Of a DNA stretch of 64,000 nucleotides, positions 11,401 to 26,400 are shown piece by piece. Source of the DNA: Mactromeris polynyma (lineage: Eukaryota > Mollusca > Bivalvia > Venerida > Mactridae). The notes beneath the pieces were generated by a model, which worked only from the letters and a program-made list of their open reading frames with translations, was not told the DNA's origin and ran no database searches. The DNA lies in contig JASFXZ010000008.1 of the NCBI GenBank assembly GCA_032209605.1, forward strand, positions 3,596,001 to 3,660,000. Reading direction: 5' to 3'. A program made the translations under genes and the position numbers. The first letter of the stretch is position 1. Each line of letters starts with the position of its first letter.

Positions 11401-14400
11401 CACTCCCGTGCAATAACAATAACATACATGCATGAAATAATCGACCATATCAGATAAAACATAATATGTTTTATCTGATATGGTCGATTATTTCATGCAT
11501 GTATGTTATTGTTATTGCACGGGAGTGTGAGTTTTAACTTGTATGCCAGATAAGTTGAATAGTGGTTCAATACTGGTTGTATGATACAAGTCATTCTTGA
11601 GAATTTTAACACTGGTATCTTAACAATTTTTGGTTTTCTTTATATATTTTGCGTGTTATTTGACTTCCCTATGTTTTCACTGTTTAGAAGCATGTGTTTG
11701 GTTCTGTATCTTAAATGAAGAAAATGAGACAACATTGCACGCGCGATTTGTATTGTCCCATGTTTGGAAAACATCGCTGTTTTTATAACAATGATTAATT
11801 AGAAACAGTACTATAACTAGACTTAATTACTAAAATCCATATTGGTAATGTATGTGGTTTTAGCAATGTCAAGTTCTAGTGATACAATTTACATTGTCAG
11901 ATTCAAATTACATGTTAAATCGATGTTTTGTAAATAGTTAATGTACCTTCTCGACATTGATTTCTGAAATTAGCCTCGAGCTTGTCCAGCTTTATAGTAA
12001 TCTCTTTTTTCATATTTTTCTTTTTCTTCATCATTTTACAAAGAACGATTCCAGCAACGACGAGACCCAACACAAGTAAAACAATCACGGTAACAACTAC
12101 ATATGTAGTAGTAGAGGTATCCTCCAATGGTTCAATGGTGGGATTTTTTACTTCTCCAACTTCTCGTTCGTAATATCCAATAAGCACCTAGAGCAGTCAA
12201 AAAACACATACATAGATAATAATTTATTCGAGTATTCCTTATCACTTTAGAATTTTAAAAGAAATGTGCCATTTCCTGTATGGTAAGCATTCAGATTATG
12301 TTCCTTGTAATGTAAGTTGTTACAGAGAAAGCCACATTCACAAACAGATCTCCGGGAAAACAACAGTCCACAAAACATCAGGTATTTAGGAGGTGGCAGG
12401 GTAAACACGTATGGAAATTTGTATGTAAGAATTGTGTAGCCGACTATAAAGAACAAACTAAGTAAGGAGAATGGGGGGGGGGGGGCAACAAGGGGGGAAT
12501 TTAATGGATGTAATACATCACGAAAGTCACTAATAATGGATTGGGGGAGAACATGAATTGTATATCAAGTGAAAGAAATGCGCATGGGGAAATGGGAGCT
12601 TTACAAACATCTAAAACATAAATAAAGATAAAATCCTACAGCCGTTATCAATAATGAATGGCCTATTTTTATGTACGTTTTGACCTACTTCTTGATACTG
12701 GAAAATAAAGATGGTGCATTTGATAACATGGACGACGTAGCTTTCATAAAATGTTAGCGCAATAATTGATGCATAAAAAGAGAGGTATGGTTAGTAAAGT
12801 ACATCAGCTACTGAATGTGTCGTTATCAAATAAATCCGTAGACACAACACAGCTTTGCCTGTCCGGATTACTCAGTTGGTAGAGCTATGGTCGGTAACCC
12901 GGAGTTCGATTCCTGTACGTGTCAGATCATGCCCCTCTTCCTCTGATTCAGATGTTGAGATGTTATCAGCTTCTTGAGGATGGGTAAGTTTAGTTCTGGC
13001 TGATGGTGAATTCCAGCGCGTTAAGTCCAGCAACACTGAATAGGTCCACTGACCGTTTTATGAGTAAAGTTGAAGACATGCAAAATAGGCAACTTGGGGT
13101 ACCTGAACTTTTAAAGTGTTATCGGTGTGTGAATTGCACGACTTGTTGTGTGATGGAAGTTCACATAGAATGGTTTCTGTTGTAAAGTCGGTTACAATGC
13201 ACATATAACACCCGATCATAACAGTTACATCTTCCCGTGATGCAGCTAAATCCAAACCTTTTCCCTATAAAATAAAAAATATTTTTTATATATTGCGCGA
13301 GATACCACAAACAATAAGACTACTCTTAACTTGTATATGTACTCAATGTGGACGACATCACTATAATTACCTATGCCTTTGACATGATGGAATAGCAATA
13401 CAAATGGAAAGAAAAAGAAAATTGTATATAGCCGTCTGGCGGATTTCGAAACATTATTACTGCTTGGTTGAATAACAATACATTTATACTGTCAAATAAC
13501 GCTACAAATAAAACACTACAATTTTAGTACATACGAGAAAGTGAGATAGACAAATTGCAAATCTTAACTAAATATAAATAAGACAATATGCTGAGCAAGG
13601 AAGACGACATTTATAAATCTTATCCTACAGATTTGGACCCAGACAGGAAAAAAGGGTGTAAGCCTACATATGCACATACTGAGAGTATCAGAGCATGGTT
13701 GTAGTGTTCACTTCATCAACGAGCTAAACACATAAATGATGAACGATACAGAAATTCACGACGCCTTTAGAAGAGAAACAAGGAACATCAAGATAATATC
13801 ATTTTGGTCATTGGATGTCTTAATATTTAAACATGTCTGCGAATAGGATTTCAATGAATGTTCTGGAGGAAGATCGAAGACCACTGGAGATGTTAGGGAG
13901 ACAACACGGGGAAAAGTTAAGTGGATGATATACAAGCCACGACAGTCAGTAATTATAGATGCATTTAAATAGTGATTACAGCGAATGGAGATATAGTATG
14001 TGTAATATAGCAACTATTTGGTACATTGTATCAGTACATTGTAGAATCAACTGAACTCACACCATACATACTTTTATAACAAGATTGCCATCCTGTATTT
14101 CCGTCAACTCTTTTGTTTTAGTCAAGTTGTATATAACAGGATCAGGGTAATATATGATTCCAGCAATATCCGCTGGTAAGTTATCTGCCATTACACTTGA
14201 GACGTCATCCATTATAAATCCCAATCTGTAAAAAATGTATTACGGATAGATTTAAACTGTGTGAGTTGGTGTCAAAATTATATCATTACATGATGTATTC
14301 AGAAAGCAACATTTCATGGATGCATAAGATACTACAAGTGGTACTTATTTTGCCATGTAGTTTTCAACATATCAAATCATATCAAATGCACTTTTATCTC

Positions 14401-17400
14401 ACAGTATTGAAGTCATTGTTGGGTTTTTGTATTTTAGGATCCATTACATTACCTCAGTCATTCTAAGTACTTATGATTGCTATAAATTAAACGGTAGTTG
14501 GTGAACATTCTTTACTCTCACCACTTATTCCTATATCATTTTAACATTTATATTTTATATGCTTGATGCAATGTGTTGCATATGTTCACTTGTATTGTAT
14601 TTTTACGTTACTAATACATTGTAAAGATCAACTTTAAATATGGTAGAAATTATATTAAAGGAATGATGTATACTGGTAATTTACACATGTATTCATGATT
14701 TGTTTAAATAAATATTGTATAGATGACTTGTACATCTTATTTCATGATTTAACAATATGTATGTATTTATTTAATTTGTAATTGAGAATCATTGGCATAA
14801 TGCCTTACATTCTACGTAAAGTGTCTATCTTTTAAAATGTGATTGTTACAACTCGCTTACTGAAAACCGATTTGTTTATGCTTAAGCAGCACTTACGGAA
14901 TACTTATTGATGCAAAAATCGTTTATTTTGAAATATCATCTTGTAAGTTATCTTAAGGGGTTAAGATTATTGTTCAGAGCAAAACGGGCTAATGCGATAC
15001 AACATAAGTGCAACATAATTAAATAAAAAGCCATCAATTTTAATACTTTTATTCAATTATAACGTTCATGCAGCGATATTTATTAAATCTTTTGGAATTG
15101 TTAGAACCAATAAAATAGTATAATTATTCAAGCTTATATTTCAAGCAGAATGGAAACTTACGAGGCAACTTGTGTTTTGTTTTTATTCATCGAATTGATT
15201 AATTCATTTACATTTTTTAACCATTATTATGTTGTTCATTTTAAAGTCAGTATATAAGTACTTAATCAAAACGTTATCTTATATTCAGTCCTGACACCGT
15301 TTCCTGGAGAGAACCAATGCTACTGTCATATAGAAGGATCGATCGTGTCTTTGTCAATGTCTAAATCAATCGGTTGAGTAGTCTATACAGTATTATACGC
15401 GCTCTTTCTTACCTTGCTCTCCTTCCCCGAACATTGCTCCTCTTGGCCCTGTTACCATTATGTGGTAGGTCATCACCTCTATACCTAGGGCTTGGGCAAT
15501 GTATTTCATCGCTATTAATTAATTTACAATCCTGTAACATAAATTGTCATTTTACATAAATCCTACCTGATTACACAATAAATGTAATCAAATCAGAAGT
15601 AGCCGCACTATTAAATCAATTAAGCAACATGATTTAGTGAAACAGTTAATCATGTCATTGAAGTAGATCAATAGTGAAAATGGAAAGATATATTTCAAAC
15701 AAGAGAACAATACAAATATTGCGAATGTTTACTTAGCAACTACTTCAATTCACCTCCTTTCAAAGAACAATCTTAGAAACTTTATTTGCTGTTTGACATA
15801 GTATTGTGTCATTTTCATGTTTTTGAATTCGTTGATGTTGGTGGGTTGTTTTGGTACCATGTCCTAATTATGTAGTTATCATTTTTATCCATTCTATGTA
15901 TTTGGCCACTGGTCCATTTGTTGCTTTTGTGTCTCTCGCTAGGTAAAATTTATTTAGCGATGAATTGTTGGAATAATAATGTTCCCAATTCCAGTAGATA
16001 TTTGCCCTTTCATGTTTCTCTGGGATCTGTGTGGGGATGCATTCTATGATGAATTTGCGTTCCCATCTTAATCTTCCTTAGACATATATGCATATGGTCG
16101 TATTGTTATCGCACATCTAAAATCGATGTTGGGGCATACTTAAGATACAATGCTACAAGAAGATAGTCATGGTCAAATTCAATGAAGATATATAGCTTTA
16201 GCATTGAGCAAAGCAAAAAAAAAAGATGTTTGAAGTTTCTATGTGTCTGCATAACAGTCGATTATCTTTATATTTGTCAACATTACTGAAGCCACCTTTA
16301 CCTCATATCCGCTTTTTGTTTCACTCATCATTGCATATATCCTTGGTTTCTGAATGGCGTAAAGATTCGTTCCTTTAATAGTCAAGCTTCTTCCTCCACT
16401 AGAATACAAAACAACAAAGTCAATTTCTAGTTGCACCAAAATATTTATATCCGTTATAGATCATTAAGCAGAATGAACAGATACTTTTTGCACATATATG
16501 TTCAACTATTACACTTACCTAACTGAGCAGCCCACTTATCCACCAAACTGTACCAAAATTATTTTACGAATTTGCCATTGCTTTTCAAAACATGGATGAG
16601 TGTAACTTCCGATATATTGCAATAGGTGAAACAGAACGTTTACCTGGCGAAGCTTTTCAGAGGAGAAATGCTGGTTACATTTGGATTGGTAACATATGTG
16701 AAGCTAACGTCATCTCCACCCGGAACTATTACACCGTCAAAATCGACAGTAACATTAACAGTTGTGTTACTATGGATGATATTCCATGCCTGAGTTTCAC
16801 ACGTAAGCGATGGGTTTTGTTTCCTGAAGTAAAATTACATCCTTGAATTTTGGAATGTCTTAAGAATAATAATATATACAGAGATCGAACAAGAAATGTC
16901 ATTTACAAAGGGCACAACCATCCCAAAAGTACGAGGAGCCGTGTTAAAAATATACATAAATTATAAAAAATCTCAAAAGCAGAGGAACACAAGACAAACA
17001 TAAATGATAAAAGGATAAAAGGATGGTCTTTGCACAAGAAAAAAAAATGTAAACTGCCCTTTCCTTAATATATTCCTGAAGAAAGAGTGATTGTTTCTAT
17101 GACTGTAGAAATGCTATCCCTGTTGGATGACATGATAAAATTACTTAATGCAAGGACTGGGATACTATTAACGGCCACCTCTCTGCACAGGCATGGAAAC
17201 ACACAACATGAGAATACGCACTGTTTAGTAGTACAACAATATTTCATTTAACTACCATTATTAATTAAAATATTACAGTCTTGTCAACTGCTGCCGTATG
17301 GTATTGCATTACACAAAAAACTATTCAAAATGTGTTGGCAATACCAATACGCTGTTCGTATACATATATATCCATGTACAAATTAAATTACATGGTGAGA

Positions 17401-20400
17401 AACCATCGGTGTGAGGTAAATGGTAGTAGCAGTGATAGCAAAAACAGCAGAATAACTGCAACCTCACACTGCTTGCAGTACTAGCTTGCAGTGGTACGAA
17501 CAGTCATACTGCCCCTTTTGCCTGCAGTGCAACATATATAAGTTTTTTTTAAACATTTCAAATACAGATATTGAAACAACACGACCGTTTTGATGGAAAT
17601 GATGGCATTTTGTTAGGTTATGTATCTTAAAATAAAATGAAAGACAAATAGAAATGTTATTCTTATTATGACACAAACTCATCATGACTGTTACAACCGA
17701 CACTATGACAGTTGTTGAGCATTACCCGCTAGTACAATTAGTAACATTCAGTTATACTGATAACTACTGTCACTGCTACTGCTGCTTATTGCATACTGAT
17801 ATCAAAGACATGTGATATAACTACATCGTACTTAGGTGTGAAAACCATATACAGTTTTTTGTTCTTTCCTCTCAGTATGCGTCTATCTAGAACTACATAC
17901 GTTTCTGTCGTTGCTTCGCTTGGTGTGCAATGTTTTCCACCGACCGAAATAGTCCTTTGTCTTCCTGTTTTCAAGTAATCACCAGTAAGTGTTATCAGTG
18001 TCCCACCAGCATATGGCCCCATTTCTGGTACGATGGCTTTTATAATTGGCACCTTTAAAGTGAAATGAGGTTTTGGAAATTGACGATCTATAGCATAGTT
18101 TACATCTTTTTAATACAGTTTACGTACACTAAATTTTTAACTCAATTCATTAGTAATGCACCATAAATGAAATTTAGGTTGATGTAAATTCAATACAATA
18201 CAATATGTCCGAAAAATGAGTAAAATGTTACAATTGGATTTAGAATTTTCAAGTAAAGGTCGAGTATTCATTAATCAAGATTCAAGACCATACGCAATTA
18301 ATTTAGAAATTACCCGAAAGGAAAAATATTCAGAAAATTCCCCGGATGCGTTGTAAGCTAATGTTACTTTCACTTTGCCAGCATCAATGGGTATATTGCT
18401 TGGTTCTAGTTCACATACAATTCTGAAAGAAACGTTATATAACAATAAATTAAAAATCTTTTAAAATATTTTAATATTTGGCAGTAATTCTGTCGCCATG
18501 GCAAACTAGCGAACTTATATTACTCTACATAACAATACATTAAGATGCATTTTTTAAAAAAATACACCTCATTCTACAACATTAACGCTGTCTCCTGTTC
18601 TTGGCACGACATAAACATGACTTTGTTGCTATCGCTCCTCGTCCCATAGTTGACCCTCCTTATTATGCCTTTTCTAAATTGAATTTGAAAATTCCATATT
18701 GCCTCATCCCCTTATTTTTTGGCCCTTATACCTCAACCTTCAGTGTTATGTGTGATTTTGTAACTGGGATCGATGTATGGAGGCATTGCTTTATGAATGA
18801 GGTGTTCCTTCTCCCAACTTACTCTTCTTATAACATATCACATACATATTGTGACATTTGTGACATACGTGAATGTAAACAACCAAACGACATTTAAGAG
18901 TACATACTGCAAGTTGTATAAGGGGGACGATCGCAAATCACTGACTGTGAAACGCTATTATACAACGTTATACTGATGATATATGCATGCGTGGACATAT
19001 TTCCGCTTGCAGTGCAGAATGAGCTATGTTTTATGTCGAATCATCAAGATATTGTATTTGTGCCAATGATACCTTCAACTTACCACCTCAGACCAGTTCA
19101 ATATTATACATTCAATGTCAAGACATACAATACAACAATATTTAAAAACGTAATCTAATATAGCAGTTAGGTATAAAAGTGGGAAAAAGTAGCACAGAAC
19201 AACACTTATGTCCTAAAACACGCCAAACCAACACAGACTCCTGGTGCATGAACTGAAACTAACAAGGAGGAGAATAAAATAAAAGTCTGTTTTCCAAGTG
19301 CAGATTCTACTTTACACTATATAGCATACCAGCAAACACAATTATGGACAAGAACAGGGCTCAAGTATTAACGAACATTCCACTTAAACTTAATAACTGA
19401 TTGTTTGTTTACCTTCTTGCAGGATCATACAGAGCTTCAATAGATTGACATGGTTTACCAGCGATTGTCACAGCATCAATGGTGTCTTCAAACACTGATC
19501 CAAGATTCTTCCCTTCAATCTTCACTTGTACAGTAGCATTTACAGCCACACTAAGGGGATATACCTGGAATGTATGTTTATTTAATTCATTCATTCACAT
19601 ATTATTCTAATTGCATTTTATATTTATCCATACATATTTCTGTCCTCGACATAATTTCTTTATTACACTGCCTAATGACTTGACAAAAGTAGTAGCGTAC
19701 TGGCAAGTATGGGTCAAAAATAATAAATAATGTTATAATTTCTCAGTTCACTCCATTACAAAAAGAGAGAGAATTAGTTAAAAGAGAGAGAATAAGTTGC
19801 TACAGGGAACCCCACATACATAAGACAATGCCTCTCCACACAGACCTCAGGGAAAACCAAATATCAGGCATTTGAGGTGGCGCAAGGTTAAGTACGTTAG
19901 GGAACAGGGTCGCAAGGAATGGCATGGTCGACCATCAGTGATAACTAAGGAGAATTACAGAGGACAAACAGGGGGGATTTAATGACGAAATACTTGGTAA
20001 TATTACTTATTTTCACATTGAAAAAGTTTTTTTTGAAACTACAATGCGATATCTCTACTGTATAAGTTGTGTACATACTTCTTTAATTTCCGGGTTCGGA
20101 CATTGGATGTCTGTCTCATTGCAGGAATTCTGGCTGTATATACAAGATGATTCACACCATTTACAATGATAGTGTGGCTGACTGGTGGCAAAACTTTTAC
20201 AGAGTCCACAGTTATCACTTGCATCTGACAAACTGTCACATTCATATACAACAGCTGAAAAATATAAAGGGTCGCTATCACAGGTACTATATATTTAGAT
20301 TTTTCTCCTCGATCGGGTATCAAACGCTTTAAAATGTATGTCCGACCGAAGATGGATTAATTATAAATAGATGTTCCAAGTACACAATATTAAGTAAATT

Positions 20401-23400
20401 CTTTAAACATTCGCGTAAGAAGTCGGTGATTGTATATATATCTAGATAATAATAGTAATTCGCTCGAACAACAAGGAAAATAGCATCTTTACCTTTCAAT
20501 GGCTCTCCATCTATTTCTGAACTTCTCCACATGAATTGAATTGTTGCATTTAGTTCCCCATGATAACCAAGAACTTGGTATTCTTCCTGCGAATTATCAA
20601 ATCAAACAGATAAATTCTGAATAGATAACATATATTTAACATCTTGTATAAAATGTAAGCATGAAAAGTAATGATTTTATGTAATGATAGAGGAAAACAT
20701 TCATATTTTTAGTCTTTGTCTGTATTATTATACATGCGGTACATGTTGTATACTGTGAAGTATATCGTTTTAGTATGCTCCCATTACCATTTGAATGTAA
20801 TTAATATGTTACAGGGAACGCCTCATTCACATTAAAATGCATCTCCGCATAGATCTTATGTAAACATCAGCACACGAAACATTGTTGTATGATGATGTTA
20901 TATCGCCAAAGTGTAGTATGACTATAGAACTGTACGGCTGATAATCATTGATTCATTAGGAGATTTATTGCTACAAACCTTTTTGATTTCACATGTCACT
21001 TTATTTTCCTGCTTTACTGTTTCATTAATCCAGATAGTCTGGGTCGAGCCTAACGAAATTTTGCAGGAGTAACTGAAAGCTGAAGGCTGGAAGAAATAAA
21101 TAAATTTAAAGAACCACTTTACGAAATTCTGAGAAAAAACTTACCGTGAAGTACACCTGGGGGGGGGGGGGGGGTGCACTTGGCCCATCTTACAGTGCTA
21201 CTTTTGCCTGGTACATTTGACAAAACGACGTCACTTGGACCATGAGATATCTAAGAATCATGCAGACTTCTTTCAAAGTTAGACCGGAATGCATTGTAAC
21301 AAGAGCACCAGTCGTGGTTTCAGATGGCTGACTGAGGGTCGCATTATCATTAAGACATATACTTTCTTTGAAACATAGCTTAACGCAATATTTCACATTT
21401 AAGTGTGTGCAGACGACGACAATGATCAAGTTTCGGCAATAGGTCTTCGTTTTATGAAGAGTTAACATTGATTGCAGTGTATGGTGCATGCGTTTCAGTC
21501 AAGGAAATGTTTACAGTAAAACCTCAATAATACGCAATCCGTATGACCCTTGAAAACTGGTCTCAGTATTTAGGTGGTCTTAATATTGCGGTTGAATAAA
21601 GAGAAAAACAGTGAAAAAATGGACATGAAAATGTGTTCTTTATTTTAAGTTGGTCTTATTATTGAAGTGGTCTTTAAGTGAGGTTTTACTGTACTTTTTT
21701 ACTTTATAGCATACAAAAATAGCTGCATATACCAGGTATAGTCCTTCTTACATGACAGTTGATTTGACACAACAATGCAAACTGAATATCTTGAATGACA
21801 AAATTATAAATATGGCTAAAAAAGGCTAGTCACAAACCTCTGGCAAATGGATCCCTATCATGGTTAATTTATAATCGTCATCTTTCGATAAATACCACAG
21901 CCCATTTACACTATTTTTGATTGGTTCTTCTGTTCCATCTGATACCAGTATTGTGTAATTTTCTACTTGGGGACACCCTTCCAGTTGACTCACATTCTTA
22001 AATAACATCAAGGGGTTAGGATTATGAAGAACCGTTCCATACGAACATTTTTTAATCAAAATTGACCTTTGCATAATAATAAGCAATCATCCAGCGAGAA
22101 GTATATCATGATTTATTGTTCAATGGTCTTTTATTGCAACACACGTATCAAACATGTTATTATTTTTCTATATAACTGGATGTTTTGCTGTAAGCTAAAA
22201 ACGTAATTACGATCGGTGTGCCGTAAAATCAGTAACAGCATTAGCTATATTACTGCTCTTACTGGCACCAGTTTTAGCTGTAATACTGCTGTAACTACAC
22301 TACACTTGGCAGTGGTATAGTTACATCCTTTTATGTGGTAATGAGGATAATTTCCGCGTGTTCTCTTTATTTATGTTTAATACTTAAACTGACTTACTGT
22401 AGGGTTCGTGCTAACACTGGTAGTATAGTCACATTTGGCCCATTGTTTCTTCCATATACATGAAAGATTGCCGTTGGTACATTGACTACAGCTGAAACAC
22501 AAGAACATAAATCATACAGATGAACATGATATTGCTTGAATAAGATATATAGAAAGCTTACAGAAAGCAGGCCTCTACGAAAACCGGATTTCTCAGACAA
22601 TCCAACGATTCACGAAGTCCTATTTTTTTCGTTTTATCATATCAATGTATATAATTATCGCAATAATGTGAACACTATTTGATGTCTTTTAGAAATAAGA
22701 CGAACTAGAAATTAGTGGTATAAGTATCAGCCAATACTAGTAAAATTGTTTCTTTAAACATGCATATTATTATGTCATGATTTGTGCGGTATATTTCGAG
22801 AGGAATGAACCTTATTGGGGGTTTCATCCTTCAAACTTTTTATATTGAATAATAAATACAATATACAATTGCCCCACTACGATTTCAAATGCCTAAATTG
22901 TGACATAAATGTTTTTTAGTATTTTACTGACAGTTTCAAAGCTGTAAATCGCTGTGTAAAACGTTCCCCCTTGTTGCCTCCTTTATTATCCTTAGTTGTT
23001 TTGATGATCAGACAGACCATTTCCTGAACCCCTTTTCTCATACATGTTGTCCACGTGCAACTTCTCAGTCCCTATCGTTTTGTAGACGGTTGTTTCCCTG
23101 AGGCTGTTTTCTCTTCATTAAACGTTCACCCCTTCTTCTCGGCCTACATTATACATAGTTGTTTTAGATGGTCGTCCAGATCATTCATTGCACTTTTGTT
23201 CTCATACATGTTTACCTTTGCACCTCCTCAGTTCCTAATGTTTTGTTGACTGTTGTTTCCCCGGGGAGACAGTGTCTTAGTTATGTTTGTGACGTTCCCT
23301 GTAACAGCTTAATTTCTCTTTTAAAGACACAACGTGACCCATATTGGCTGACAACCTGTAAAATTCTATTTCGCCTTTAAAATGCCGATATAAGACAAAC

Positions 23401-26400
23401 AATGTTATCATTCGTTTACCTTTTGAATGTCTTACAATTGTATACACTGAAATACCCCGTCATTATCGGACTGGCGGATATTGGTGTTGTTATGGATACT
23501 GACACGTCTATGGATCCTGAAAAATGAAAGTGACGATAACAATGGAAAAGTGAACTTTAAAAGCCATTTCCTCGAGTTTTATACTACTAGTATGCAATTT
23601 CATTTTAGACATATACAATATACTCTGGAAACAAATGCATGTTCTTAGTAATAGTGACCTTTACCTTGCACTTAAGAGGCTGTGTGTTGCAAGCTTCACA
23701 TTGTCTTATAACAATCGTCACATGTGCCAAGTTATTTTAAAAGCCCTCCAGTAATAATGAAGTTATAGCCAAGACACGAGATTTCTTTTTAGTAACAGTG
23801 ACCTTGACACAGGTGTTGCGCGCAACACTTCGTTTTGTTATGGTGATCACGTGTGTCAAGTAATTTTGAAATCCCTCCATCCATAATCAAGTTATAGCCC
23901 TGATAAGACAATTCTATTTTTAGTAACAGTGATCTTGACGTTGAACGTAGGAAGTTGGGTGTTGCGCATGACGCATCATTCCGTTATAGTGATCACATGT
24001 GCCAAGTTGTTTTGAAATCCCTCAACCAATAATGAAGTTAAAGCCCGGACAAGAATTCGAACACGCACGTACGCCCACGGAAAGGAGCATCTCTTAATAT
24101 CCCCCATATATATGGTTGGCGCATAAAAACCTCCCGGTTTATTTTTGTAATAGAGCAGTGTCATTAAAAGTCATGGGCATGTAGAGACTACTCCAGCTAC
24201 TCAGGAAGAAGACGCCGGGGTAAAACCACCGACCGCTCGTAAGCCATCTGGATGACTTCCTCGCTTACACATTATTTACTAAGTGTGATTTGAACCAACA
24301 CCGCTGAAGGATACGTGATTCAAAGTCAGCGACCGTAGCCGATCGACCACGTAGTCCCGTCCCCTAGTCAAGTTATAATCGTTTACAAACAATGATATTC
24401 TGTGTAATAATGACTAAATACAGCAGTTCGTTTCCGAGGATGGAGGATATTACATAAAGACATAGGAATTTGTTAATTACCTTCAATAGCTTTTCTTTCC
24501 TCAGTTGTAAAATCAGGCTTGCATATACTGGTGTTTCCACCATCTGCAAGCCTTGCCTGTACAGTAAGATTTCTTGTGAATTGTTCATTACTAAACACAC
24601 AATTCACAGTAGCTGCTTGAATGCTATGTGACAGGGTTATCCTCAACTTAAAAAAAGACATGCAAATATGTATAAGGAAGTCGAGCAGAAAATGCCACAT
24701 GACTACTTCAGGCTGTCAAGTAGACCCTATTTACCCCTACGTTTTATTTGCTATCTTCTTCACCCCTATTGTTTTGTGACAATATAAATGTGCTGCAATG
24801 AAAGATGCTCTGACTAATTATCTGATGATTAATTGATTAATTTAAATGAGAATTGCATTTCAAATGCAGAGGAGTAGTAAAGGAGTACGTTCAGTAAAAT
24901 CTCAAGTGAAGACCATATGAATTACAAGACTATTTCAAAATTAAGAACACATTTTTCAAGTCCATTTTCGCTGTTTTGCTCTTCATTCAACCTCAATATT
25001 AAAACCACCGAAATAAGAAGACCATTTTAAGAGTTCCAAAGGTGATCTTATTACTTAAGTTGTACTGCGTACGTTCATATGACGACGATGGCGACGTTTT
25101 ATATCTAACGACATATTGTTGAATGGTGAACTACATATTATGATTTCTGAATTCAGATTTTGTTTAAATTTTTTTTATAATGTACGGTATTAACACTCTA
25201 TTAACTTCTTGTTTACCATTATTCAATAAAGAATTTGACCGTGTATTTTTCCATCACATTGGACAGGTAATGTTTTTTCCAATATTTAAAAAAAGTGCGA
25301 TACGGAATTACCGGATAATTACATTTTTAAGTATAATTGGTCAATTCTCTACGCGAATCCTTAATAGCAGATTAATCACATGGGTCGAACATTATTTGTG
25401 AATGCGGGAACGCAAGTGGGATTTCTGAAAATCATGGATGGTAATTTCGTTTTATGTGATTATTAAACTTACTTGTTTGTTTTATAAATTATGCAAACAA
25501 GTTTGGTCTATTTTAATATATAACTGTCATTCACCGAAATCGTTCAGTTATTATAATCACAATTGTACAGATTTATATTGGATACGATTTGTAATGTGTA
25601 TACACGTGACTTTATGTTATCTGTATGATATCATTATGTATGTGATTCACGGACCAATGGCTCACGATCTTGTAAATAAACTGTTAGTATGTTGTATATA
25701 ATTGAGTGTTATGGATTAAGAATTAATCGTGGTAACCAATTTAGTCACACTCAGATTACTTTTAAATACCAGTTATGATAGAACTTGAAGACATTTTAAC
25801 ATAATATCTCGGTATAAACTTTATAACAGTTTTAAAATCCTGTAACGTTCGGGTACAAATTTATTCGTATTCTGTGACAGTTGTACGTGTACTTATACAC
25901 AGGATGCTGTTACGGGACCTCACCCCTTTCGTACATCACAAATCATTTAATATAGACTGCATACCTCATCTATGTCCATTTCTGATATCAGGTTTGGGTT
26001 AATGTCTAGTACAGATGGACATCGACTAGTGGAAGAAGCAGATATCCAAACGTATGAATCATTGCACATACTGTGTTTACTGCATCTAGAGAAAGATCAA
26101 ACAAATGTAAATATATGTTATATATATTAAGCTGTTACTGGTCACGCCACATACATAAGACAATGCATTCAAACACAACATTCTACAAAACAATAGAGAC
26201 TGATGAAGTGCAAGGGTCAACCTGTGTCGGAAATGGTCTGTCTGATCATCAAAACAGATATGGAGAATTTAGAGGGAAAACAAGGGGAAGATTAATGGAT
26301 GGAATCACGGAACAAGTCAAGAAAGTCAGTAATCATAGGCCGAGCAGGACGAGGAACAGGGAAATTATATTAAGTGAAGGAACTGCAGAGGGGGAAAGAG

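Noticed and set aside
12855..12935. Functional tRNA genes (here and at 222, 1283, 7323, 24285, 61604)
   Set aside because: None has a pairable acceptor stem together with an intact anticodon arm. They fit SINE heads or tRNA-derived modules.
17786..17900. Continuation of the gene 1 IPT 2 exon to the stop codon at about 17786
   Set aside because: A good donor (AC|GTATGT) lies at the place where gene 2 also has one, and the next exon joins in phase with an IPT ending.
21190..21489. 99-codon minus-strand ORF between gene 1 exons 10 and 11
   Set aside because: Phase 0 continues directly between the neighbouring exons without it, and it shows no plexin motif.
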